From Atkinsonella hypoxylon (lineage: Eukaryota; Ascomycota; Sordariomycetes; Hypocreales; Clavicipitaceae): a DNA stretch of 13,220 bases. The translations under genes were made by a program, and so were the position numbers. Location: NCBI GenBank assembly GCA_000729835.1, contig JFHB01000378.1, positions 1-13,220 on the forward strand, written 5' to 3'. Positions 1-8,600 of this stretch are shown piece after piece; within the stretch, counting starts at the first letter, position 1; every line of letters starts with the position of its first letter. The notes below the pieces were generated by a model. That model searched no databases. It was given only the letters and a program-made list of their open reading frames with translations, and had not been told where the DNA came from.

Positions 1-2
1 GC

Positions 3-1943
3 TTAAGGCTATAAGTAGAGTAACTAGATATATTATTACAATAAGAGCAGAATTAAGATAGAGTAATGCTGTAAATAGACTAGATTCTTTAGCCTCTCTC
101 TATTAGCTGCTTTAGCACTCTCTATAGAGATAAAGAGAAGGAGGAGGTTATAAAGAATATTAAAGTAGAAACAGCTAGTAAAGTAACGCTAGAAAGTTAA
201 CTAGCTATAGCTTTATAGGTGCTAGCTAGAATAACGCTGTTTCTAAATAAACACTTATAGAGCCTATAGAACTAAGGAGTGTAAAAAGACCTAGTATACC
301 TAATAAGGTTAAATATAGTTTAAAAGAGAGAAAGAAGGTTTCTATTAAAGGTAAAGATATAAAAATAGATTATAGACTATACCCTTAATATATAAAGAGC
401 GCTAGTTTACTAAAGCTGCCTTTAGGTCCTTAAGTATAAGCTATTAACTACTATACTAATATATAGAATATATAAGTTGCTAATATTAGGCTATCTAGAA
501 TAAAATACTATGTTTTAAGCATTAATATATAACTATTACTAGAATAAGCTGTCTTAAGATATTACTTAGTATATTTAAAACTGCTACTGTTATAGTAGCT
601 AGAAGAGTAGGAGGTTGCAGTAAGGCCTCTTACAACCTATTCTAGCGCTAAATAGGTATTAGTTATAGATCTCTATAGATTTTATAATAGATTTACTAGC
701 GCTAAACTAGGCTGTGCCCTTTTACTTAATAGTTATTATTAATTAACTTTTAAAGTATATATAGTTAAAGGTAATAACCTCTATAGAGGTAGAGGAATAC
801 ACTTAGTAGTTTAAGCATTATTAATAGCAGTTTTATAGGTTCTTAAAATAAATTATCTCTAACTATAGTTTAAATTAGTTAAGCACCTTTTAGACTACTC
901 TTTATTGCCTTATTAGAATTAAACAATTACTGTCTATATTCTATTATCTATAGATAAACAGCAGAATAAAGAGAGTTAATTAAGAAGTATAAGTAATTCT
1001 ATAGGTTATAGTTGCCTTTTTATAGTTTAACTAGCCTAAATACCTCCTTATATATTAGCTAGCTATTAACAATAGGAATTCCTTAGTAATTAGCATAAGT
1101 TTAAATTAAGTAATATATAGGTATAATATAGACTTTATTTAAAAGCTTATAGATAAAGAGAAGTTCTAAGTTTTATATAAAGAGTAGGCTTTAGTGTTCC
1201 TTAAATAGCTATAGAAAAGCATAAATATTACTTAAGCTATAATTAACTTTACCTAGTAAAGGCAGTAAAAGTAGTTAAATAGAAGCTATAAGCTAGTAGA
1301 ATAGTATAAAGTAAAGAACTTAGTTTAGCTAATACTCTATTATATTAAAATAAACTGCTTAAGTTAAAAGCTTAATTAAGTTATAGTAAAGTATATAGTT
1401 ATAAATATACTAATACCTTTAACTATAAAGTTAGATATTCTACTAGGAATTTACTTAGTCTTTTATATTAACCTTATTAAGTAAGTAGCAATAAACCCCT
1501 TACCTTTCTAGCAGCTAGTAGACTTAAGGCCTAGTTTTAAGCTAACTATAATAAATACTAACCTATTTCTTAAGGAATATAGAGTAAAGGAAATTCTAGC
1601 TACTAAAAACGCTTTAAGCTAAAGAAAACACTATTAAGTGCTTATTAAGTAAGTAGAATTTATTTAGCCTATATAGAAACTACTAAAAAACTTTCTTAAT
1701 ATAGAGGCACTAGATTAATTTAAGTTATAGTAAAGGGATACTTAATTTAATAATAAGCTTAGTAAAGGTATAGTAAAATTTTATATAAACTTTAATAATA
1801 ATCTAGTTACCTTTAACTAAAAACAAAAGAAAATAAACTCCCTTTTATAAAGATCTATATAACTATAAAAAAAAAATAAAATAAAATAAAATAAAAGAAA
1901 TTTCTTAGTAAGTAGTAAAAGAGCATTAGTGCTTACAGTATAA
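3..1943 (+). pseudogene. Ty3/gypsy-type polyprotein remnant: integrase plus chromodomain (5' truncated by window edge)
   Basis: One forward frame (codons starting at multiples of three) carries the 3' part of a gypsy polyprotein, interrupted by many TAA/TAG stops. In order: an H2C2 zinc domain at about 480-595, with the expected second His now Tyr (codon 492) and the Cys pair now C582/Y591; an integrase core with SIDF at 672-683, where the first catalytic Asp (codon 678) is intact; IISN at 852-863, where the second Asp is Asn (codon 861); and Lys at codon 969 in place of the catalytic Glu, 36 codons later. A GPY/F-like segment ending GIYLVFYINL lies near 1450-1482 (family form GIHPVFHVxL). 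A chromodomain lies at about 1560-1735, with VLIK*VEF followed by NFLNIEALD, and in chromoviruses this domain directs integration to heterochromatin. No frameshift is seen. Reverse transcriptase and gag would lie left of the window. The natural stop is uncertain because any TAA/TAG may be a mutated Gln or Trp codon; 1941-1943 is a convenient end. The enzyme is certainly dead. Confidence 0.85.
1867..1900. repeat. A-rich AAAAT simple repeat
   Basis: A run of A residues passes into repeated AAAAT units near the 3' end of the gypsy reading frame. In that frame it would read as Lys/Asn/Ile, and it may have arisen from a Glu/Gln-rich C-terminal tail by G-to-A mutation. It has no other visible role. 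Confidence 0.7.
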
Positions 1944-3307
1944 AGGTATAACTACTTAAAAGGCACTCTATTGCTCTTTAAGTAGTTATAGAATAGAAGC
2001 TAAAGGAACTATATAGTGTCCTTAGAGTAGTATAAAAGCTAGAGCTAGAATAGTAGCGCTAGTAGAAGGTATAGAGGCTAGGGTAGGTAAGGATATAACT
2101 AGTGCTTTAAATTAAGGCCTTACTTTAGTAGATATAGGTAAGAATATAATATCTTAAATAGCTTAGCGCTTTAGGTATAAAGGTATAGTTTTAAAGAGAA
2201 AGAAGATAAAGAAGAAGAAAGCTAAAGGGGCAGTAAGCTAGATTAAAGTTATATACTTTAGGAATATAGACAGCAATTAGCGCTATAAGTAGTTTAAGCT
2301 TTTAAGCTCTACCTAAAGGTAAATATATTTCTAGTGTATTGCCTTAAGGTTATTCTATAAGAGCAAAAGAACAATATATAGCAGTAGAGAAGCTTTATAT
2401 AGCAGTAGAAGAGCAGCAGTAGTAAAGGTTAGTAGTATATAATAAGGTATAGGTATAGGTAGAAGCAATAATAAGGGTATAGTAATAGCAGTAGTAGTAG
2501 TAAGCATAAGAGAGAATAAGAAGTTATTATTAACGTTTATAGAGATATACTTATACTTATTAAGGTTAAACTTATTATTCTTTAGAATAATAGAGGCTAT
2601 AGTACTTTTATAGATTGTAGAAGAAAAGAGAGTAGGTATAGAAGAGCTACTAGCTTAAGTTATATAATAAAAAGGAGAAAAGAGTACAACCTTCTTTTCT
2701 ATATAATTAGTAGTAAGTACATCCTTAAGAATAGTATTATAGTAATTATATACGTTTAAGAACTTATAGGTAAGAATAGTTTAGTAAGTAGGCTAGCTAA
2801 AGTAAGAGAGAATTAATATAGACTTAACTGTAAGACTTTAGTTAGTAAGTTTCTATATTTTAGTAAAGTAATACTATAGGTAAGAATGCTTAGTAAAGAG
2901 GCTTAGATTCTAGATGTAGCCTCTATACCTCTATTTATATAGTTAGTATCCTCTTCTTTAGCTAGAACAACAGTTATATAAGCTCTTTTTATAAAGGTTG
3001 TTGTAATATAGTATATAAATATCTTTAAGGATATTACTATTAAATAGCTCTAAATTGTTTAAGTTCTCTTATATAAGGAAACTATAGATATAGCAGCAAT
3101 AAAGGACTGTTAGCGCTATAGGAGCAAAGGTAGTAGAGGCACTAGCGCTAGCAATATAGCTGTTAAAGTTCTAGATGTATTCTAGGTTAGTAAAAGAACA
3201 AGCTATATATAGATAAAGGAGCAGTATACTCTAAGCTAATAGAACAATATTTTGCGGTTTTAATTAGCTAGCTACTTATAGTTAAATAAATCCTGTTTAG
3301 AGGCAAT
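1944..3307. other. RIP-degraded AT-rich stretch, unassigned
   Basis: About 1.36 kb with no recognisable gene. It is dominated by TA steps and nearly lacks CA and TG, as in the gypsy remnant to its left. It probably holds the 3' untranslated part and 3' LTR of that element, but I could not find LTR ends or a second copy. A forward frame at 2026-2425 has fewer stops than its neighbours and encodes a Lys/Arg-rich patch near 2190-2225. A minus-strand frame around 2345-2660 is also fairly open but is low-complexity Leu/Thr/Ser. Neither matches a family I recognise. An AGCAGTAG-like low-complexity patch occurs near 2480-2500. Confidence 0.5.
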
Positions 3308-3312
3308 AGAAG
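3308..3312. repeat. Target-site duplication AGAAG, left copy
   Basis: AGAAG directly precedes the solo LTR and is repeated exactly at 4009-4013 directly after it. Five base pairs is the usual duplication size for copia and gypsy integrases, so the pair fixes both LTR ends. Confidence 0.85.
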
Positions 3313-3381
3313 TATTGAAAATAATAGGGATTACAGGACTAGATATCTAAGAGGGTAGTGGTCTCTTAGATTTAGCACCTG

Positions 3382-3400
3382 TAATTGCTCCTAGCAATTA
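3382..3400. repeat. Conserved LTR hairpin (TAATTGC / GCAATTA)
   Basis: A perfect 7-bp inverted repeat with loop TCCTA. The same hairpin is present in the other two LTRs at 4784-4804 and 11925-11945, where one transition extends the stem to 8 bp. Its role is unknown. Confidence 0.6.
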
Positions 3401-3879
3401 TCACGTAGTGGAAGCAGCAGTGGCCTAAATCAAGCTGTAGTGTATAGTATAGATCACGTAGAGGCAGTAGATAACTATAATAATAGTGGTATCTTATATT
3501 AAGAGCGCTGTAACGAACTTAGTGAGGGTAGAATCTCGAATCTTTCTAGTCTCTTATAGACCCTCCGACTATATTGGCGGGCCGTAGTCGCTAGAAGGGG
3601 CTTGTGGGCCACTTTATAATTTCCGCAAAAAGATTTACTATATAAAAACAAAAAAATCGACTTACAGCTATACAAACGAGAAACCTATGTGCACAATTTA
3701 ACAAATTCTACTAATATTAAGCAACTCTTATAAGCAACTCTATCCAACAATTATACTATTAAATAGCCCTGATTCTTAGCTTTCGAATGGTATACTTCTT
3801 GAATTTCTACCATTGCTAGTTGTGGAGAAAATCGTAGTTAAAGTTAACTATAGGTTAGGCAACTTTGCCTTAGTTAAAT

Positions 3880-3897
3880 CTAGATGTTTGCATCTAG
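3880..3897. repeat. Conserved LTR hairpin (CTAGATG TTTG CATCTAG)
   Basis: A perfect 7-bp stem with a 4-base loop. It is unchanged in all three LTRs (also at 5281-5298 and 12582-12599) although the surroundings have mutated. It may be a structural or protein-binding element of the LTR, or a chance conservation. Confidence 0.55.
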
Positions 3898-3947
3898 TAA
3901 CAACGATATCTCTACCAAAAATCAACGTAACAAGACCTAATGAGGGT

Positions 3948-3953
3948 CACGTG
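3948..3953. promoter_or_regulatory. CACGTG E-box-like motif in LTR
   Basis: CACGTG lies about 60 bp inside the element-5' end of the LTR, where U3 control sites are expected. It is also present in the 5' LTR at 12650-12655 and is mutated in the 3' LTR. Related TCACGTAG words occur further along each LTR. Motif identity alone is weak evidence for a binding site. Confidence 0.3.
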
Positions 3954-4008
3954 ATAGAGCAACTAGTAGGCATAAAAATAGGCTATACAGGGTAGCTTAT
4001 TTTTAACA

Positions 4009-4013
4009 AGAAG
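4009..4013. repeat. Target-site duplication AGAAG, right copy
   Basis: Exact repeat of 3308-3312 directly after the last base of the solo LTR. Confidence 0.85.
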
Positions 4014-4180
4014 GGAGTTCTTTTACGTTAAGAGAAGCAGCAGCAGCTATATAGTGTAAAGGGGAATTTTAGGAAGTAATAATAGAATTGTTTGTTTATA
4101 ATGTAGAGGTAAGATATAATATAAAGAAGAAAGGAAAAGGTAAGGGAGGGAGAAGAGAAATTGTTTATTTTTATACTAGA

Positions 4181-4201
4181 AACAGCTAAGGGCTAGCTGT
4201 T
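4181..4201. repeat. Perfect 8-bp inverted repeat (AACAGCTA / TAGCTGTT)
   Basis: AACAGCTA and its exact complement are separated by five bases (AGGGC). No transposon ends or terminator context is apparent. Confidence 0.6.
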
Positions 4202-4417
4202 AGTTTATTGCGCGCTAAGAGCATACTACTAATAACAACCGTTTGCGCCCTACACCCTTAACAACACCCCTTATATATAGATAGGTTACGCGCAACTAAC
4301 AACTGTTTGCAACAACAATAAGAATAAGAGAGAGGGGGTGCCTTCTAGTTAACAAGAGGGATTGTTATATAATAATTGCTTTAAACGTAAGAAGGCCTAG
4401 AGATATAAGCGGTTTAT

Positions 4418-4436
4418 ATGCTAGCAACACTAGCAT
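4418..4436. repeat. Perfect 7-bp inverted repeat (ATGCTAG / CTAGCAT)
   Basis: The two arms are separated by CAACA. It resembles the other small hairpins of this spacer and of the copia leader. Confidence 0.55.
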
Positions 4437-4558
4437 TACAGCTAGCGCCTATATAACAGGCAGATAATTAATAGCTATATATAGAGGATTATAAAGCAAA
4501 GGGGGGCAGAGGGTTAATAGACCCTAGAAGGGTACAATTAAGTAGAGAGGAGCGTAAT

Positions 4559-4587
4559 TAACCTATTATAACGCAACTAATAGGTTA
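4559..4587. repeat. Perfect 10-bp inverted repeat (TAACCTATTA / TAATAGGTTA)
   Basis: Two exact 10-bp complementary arms flank a 9-base loop (TAACGCAAC). This is the longest perfect stem I found in the window. Confidence 0.65.
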
Positions 4588-4712
4588 GTCAGTAGGGCGA
4601 TTAACGGCTGTTGCTAAGGTGCTATAGGCAATTAGAGGGAAGGGGGGTAGGGCAAACATCTGTTTATATATTAGCTCTACAATGCTGCGCTAATAACAAC
4701 TAATGCGTTAGT

Positions 4713-4717
4713 GTAGC
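4713..4717. repeat. Target-site duplication GTAGC, left copy
   Basis: GTAGC directly precedes the left end (TATTG) of the full copia element and recurs exactly at 12711-12715 after its right end. The match shows that both LTRs belong to one insertion. Confidence 0.88.
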
Positions 4718-5409
4718 TATTGAAAATAATAGGGATTACAGGACTAGATAGAAGAGGGTAGTGGTCTCTTATATTTAGCACCTATAATTGCTCCTAGCAA
4801 TTATCACGTAGTGGAAGCAGCAGCGGCCTAAATCAAGCTGTAGTGTATAGTATAGATCACGTAGAGGCAGTAGATAACTGTAATAGTGGTATCTTTATAT
4901 TGAGAGCGCTGTAACGAACTTAGTGAGGGTAGGATCTTAAATCTTTCTAGTCCTTTATAGACCTACTAACTATATTAGCAGGCTGTAGTTGCTAGAAGGG
5001 GCTTGTAGGCTACTTTATAATTTCCGCAAAAAGATTTACTATATAAAAACAAAAAAATTGACTTACAGCTATACAAACAAGACGCTTACGTGCACAATTT
5101 AACAAATTCCACTAATAATAAGCAACTCTTATAAGCAACTCTATCCAACAATTATACTATTAAATAGCCCTAATTCTTAGCTTTTAAATAGTATACTTCT
5201 TGAATTTCTACTATTGCTAGTTGTAGAGAAAATCGCAGTTAAAGTTAACTATAGGTTAGGCAACTTTGCCTTAGTTAAATCTAGATGTTTGCATCTAGTA
5301 ACAACGATATCTCTACTAAAAATCAACGTAATAAGACCTAATAAGAGTTACGTAATAGAGCAACTAGTAGGCATAAAAATAGGCTATATAGGGTAGCTTA
5401 TTTTTAACA
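4718..5409 (-). repeat. 3' LTR of the copia element (692 bp)
   Basis: The same family as 3313-4008 and 11859-12710. Its ends, TATTGAAAAT and ATTTTTAACA, are RIP-altered inverted repeats. It is the most mutated of the three copies: many CG, CA and TG words kept in the others are TA-type here (for example the CACGTG motif reads TACGTA). It lacks the 160-bp block of its partner LTR. Differences from the other copies are mostly transitions. Confidence 0.9.
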
Positions 5410-5417
5410 CTCCCTCT
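5410..5417 (-). other. Polypurine tract (plus-strand primer site)
   Basis: On the minus strand AGAGGGAG ends exactly one base before the TGTTA start of the 3' LTR. Reverse transcription of LTR elements uses such an RNase H-resistant purine run to prime the second DNA strand, and position and composition both fit. Confidence 0.8.
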
Positions 5418-5670
5418 AGAAATGTGAGAAGTAACTAGTTCTATAAGCAACTTAGCTCCTTTAAAGGATATCTAAGTTAGAATTAACTAACGAAATACAG
5501 TACTAATAACAGGACTAAATAATATAACTAATAACATAACTAATTCCAGCAATTCCAGGGTAGTTATAGTTAAATATAACTAGTTGTTGTTGATTGTTTT
5601 TGTTGTTTTCGATTTTTAACTGTTTTTTGTTGCTTTTCGATTTTTCGAGTGTTTTTATTGCTTTTATAAG
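5418..5670 (-). other. Copia 3' tail: untranslated region or C-terminal extension
   Basis: Sequence between the end of RNase H and the polypurine tract. On the + strand it includes a T/G-rich section (about 5585-5660) with two imperfect copies, near 5600-5619 and 5627-5646, of a TTGTTG-N-TTTTCGATTTTT unit. It also has an ATAACTAATAACATAACTAA patch near 5520-5545. The gag-pol frame stays open here to a stop at 5515-5517 if the stop at 5671 is itself a RIP product, so some of this may once have encoded a Lys/Asn/Gln-rich tail. Confidence 0.5.
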
Positions 5671-8600
5671 CTAGCTAAAAAGCTCTAGTAACTTAATGAA
5701 TTGTTAATGCTTTTAAATAGTAAGAGGCTTAGTTAGGCTATCTGCTAGCATCTAATTTATATCAATATAACTAACCTTAGCTATACCTTTACGAATCTTT
5801 TCCTTAATGTAGTTAAACTTCAAAAGGGTGTGCTTAGTTCTACTATATAACGTTAGGTTGTAAGCAGTAACTATAGCGCCTTAATTATTACACCTAATAG
5901 GAATAGAAGGGGTTAAAGGCAGCTTTATCTCCTTAAAAAGGCTGTAGAGCTACTCTAATTCCCTTATAGCTTTAGATAATGCATTAGATTCTGCTTCTAA
6001 TATAGAAAGAGCAATAGTACTAGCTTTCTTTAATTTCCAGCTAATAGGTCTACTAGCTAGCTTATATAGATAAGCATAGGTTAATTTAGAAGAGACTTTA
6101 TCACCAGCAAAATCGCTATCGCAATAACTAAGGAGGGTTTTAAGTACTTCTTTACAATTAATAGAGTTATTAAAGGCTTTAGAAGAAGACCCTAGTGGTA
6201 TAGAATGCTTATAAATAATAGCAAAGCTTCTAGTACTACTTAAGTATCTTAGGAGGTGCTTAGAGGCATTTAGGTGCTCTATATAGGGCTTAGCTAGGAA
6301 GGTTAATAGCTACTAAACGGAAAAAGCAATATTAGCCCTAGTTAGCAACATAAGATACATTATAGTACCTATTATGCTCTAATAAAGCTTATAGTTAGAT
6401 TTAGAGAGAAGTTTTGTAACTAGTTGCTTTAGAATTCCTAGCTGTATAGGGATAGAAGCTGGCTTAGCATCTAGCATTTTAAATCTCTCTAGGGCTTTAA
6501 GGATATATTAAGATTAATGGATTTTAATAGACCTTTTAGACCTATTACGGGTAATTTAAACGCCTAGAAAGAATTCTGCTGGTCCTCTATTTTCTATTGG
6601 ATAAGCTTTATGTAATAGCTTCTTTAGCTTGTTGATATAGCTTAGATTTAGACTAATTAGAAGACAGTTATCTACGTAAGTAGCAATATACGTAGATGTA
6701 GCTGGGTTATAAAAGACTGCTAGGTTTAATATAAGAGGTTTAAATCTATACTTTTGAAGTAATTCTATTAGAATTTGCTGCTATTCTCTAGGACTTTGCT
6801 TTAAACTATAGAGGGATTTTTCTAGCTTAATTACTTAGTCTTTAGAAGGCCTATAATTACAGCTTTTTAGTAGCTTAGCTACTAATAGCGATGCCTGCTC
6901 TGCAAATTTAACGAATCTATCTGGGATTTCTATATAAATAGCTTCTTTTAGCTTGCTATTTAAAAACGCTCCTATAAAGTCGATTTGCTCGACTTCCTAG
7001 TTATTAAAAGCTGCAAAAGCTAATAATATACGCTAGCTAGGAGGAATACTAGTTGCAGTAAAGGTCTCTAGGTAATCTTAACCTTCTATTTACATAAATC
7101 CCTTAGCAACAAGGCAGGCCTTATATTTTATAGGATTATTTTCTTTATCCTTTTTTAGCCTGTAAATAAGCCTATTCTTTAGAACTCTTTAGCCCTTAGG
7201 TACTTAGTCTTTCCCTATAAATTTAAAGGTTCCAGCAGCTAATAGCTGCTTAAATTCGCTATAGGTAGCTTCTATCTAATGCTGCTTAGCAGAGCTTTTT
7301 AGGGCTTGCTTCTACGTATTAGGAAGTTTATCCTTGCTATTAGAAGTAATAGCTGCTTTAGTTCTTGCCTTAAAGTATAGATCCTTAATTAAGGAAAATA
7401 TATCTCTATCTAAATCTATAGCATTAGCATTAGCTTTAGCTTCTATAGTAGCTTCTATAGGTGTTTCTATAGGTATAGGGGCTTTAGGGGCCTCTATAGC
7501 TTCTATAGGGTTGCTTAGTAGAAGAGCTTAATCTATAGGTTCTAGTGGATAATTTAGCACATCTAGATAACTAGGATAAGGATACTTAGGAGTATAATTA
7601 TCCACTAATTGCTGCTAGTTATTAATTTCTCCCTCTAAAGGATTATCCACTATAGAACTAATAGGAACCTTAGGGATACTCTATAAAATAGAACCTATTT
7701 CTTCTATAATTTTAACGAAGCTAGTCTTTATAACAGCTTGTTTAGAGGGGATATATATTAGATATACATTAGAACCTAGTGTAGCTAAAAGTCTACTAGA
7801 AATAGTTCTTTTAGCTAGCTTCTACAACCTAAATTGTTGTTCTAAAGGAATTAGAACTTCGCAATAGAAGCCTATAGCCCTTATTTTAGTAAAATTAGGC
7901 TTATAGGTCTTAGAAGGCTTTAAATTAGCTAGATATAGCTGTTTAGGACTTAGTAGTTTAGTACTATTTGCAGTAGTATTAACTAAATCCACTATAGCAG
8001 GAAGAATATAAGACTATAGATATAGAGGTAATTATAACTACTGTAGAGTAGCACACAAACGGTCTAGAAGTACCCTTATAGCTCTCTCTATTAGCCTATT
8101 CTGTTTATAAATATAGGGGCAAGAGGTGCTAAAGTAAATACCCTTAGAAGATAGCTAAGCTTACAACCTAGTATTAATTTCTATACTACTATTAAAATAA
8201 AGATGTTTAGGGTAGCAGTTATACTAGTTCTTTAATTCCTTAAAGAAGCCTTTAATACAGCTATAAAGAGTAAAACCCTCTTTATTAGCTAGATTAAAAG
8301 ACCACTTATACTGTAATTTTCTATTAATTAGAAAAAGAACTAGAGGCCTCTTATTGTGCAGTATAGGCTCTATTTTAACGGTATCTCCCTCTATAATATC
8401 TAAATATCTAGAGGGGTTAGGAATAGCATGCTTACTAGGTCTTTTAATAGCTTTAGCTTAGTTGTAAGCTAGGCAGTTAAAATCCTTTTCCTTGATTTTT
8501 ATAAAATTAGGAATACCTTTAGTAATAGAAGCAGTCTTCTTTAGTAAAGGGAGTCCTATATGCCCTAATCTAATGTACTAAGTAGCAGCTAATTCTAAGA

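Larger units (their letters stand above)
3313..4008 (-). mobile_element. Solo copia LTR
   Basis: A 696-bp copy of the same LTR that bounds the complete element at 4718-12710, with no internal region attached and a perfect AGAAG duplication on both sides. This is the usual product of recombination between the two LTRs of one element. Ends on the + strand are TATTGAAAAT and ATTTTTAACA. These are inverted copies of each other apart from G-to-A/C-to-T changes, so the undamaged end was probably TGTTGAAAAT. Minus orientation is assigned by comparison with the full element. Compared with the other copies it has small indels (near 3352 and 3475-3495) and keeps more CG-containing words around 3535-3610, so it looks less RIPped than the 3' LTR. 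It lacks the 160-bp block found in the 5' LTR. Confidence 0.9.
4014..4712. other. Non-coding spacer between solo LTR and full copia element
   Basis: About 700 bp without a plausible gene. It is less RIPped than the gypsy region, keeping words such as TTTGCGCC and GCGCAAC. It contains three perfect inverted repeats (annotated separately), a degenerate repeated word AACAAC-Y-GTTTGC near 4235 and 4295, purine-rich runs near 4110-4160 and 4330-4340, and G-runs near 4500 and 4645. It could be an old non-coding repeat or unique sequence; I cannot tell which. Confidence 0.5.

Noticed and set aside
3638..3648. TATA-box-like CTATATAAAAA in the LTR
   Set aside because: The less mutated 5' LTR reads CTATGTAAAAA here, so the TATA word was probably created by a G-to-A change and is not an original promoter element.
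3813..3995. A 60-codon open frame in the solo LTR, repeated at 5214-5396 and 12515-12697
   Set aside because: It lies antisense to the element inside the LTR. The copies differ by transitions that change amino acids freely, and no family is recognised; it is a by-product of LTR similarity.
7334..7531. A 65-codon forward frame rich in Ala, Ile and Ser
   Set aside because: It is the antisense shadow of the copia polyprotein between integrase and reverse transcriptase.
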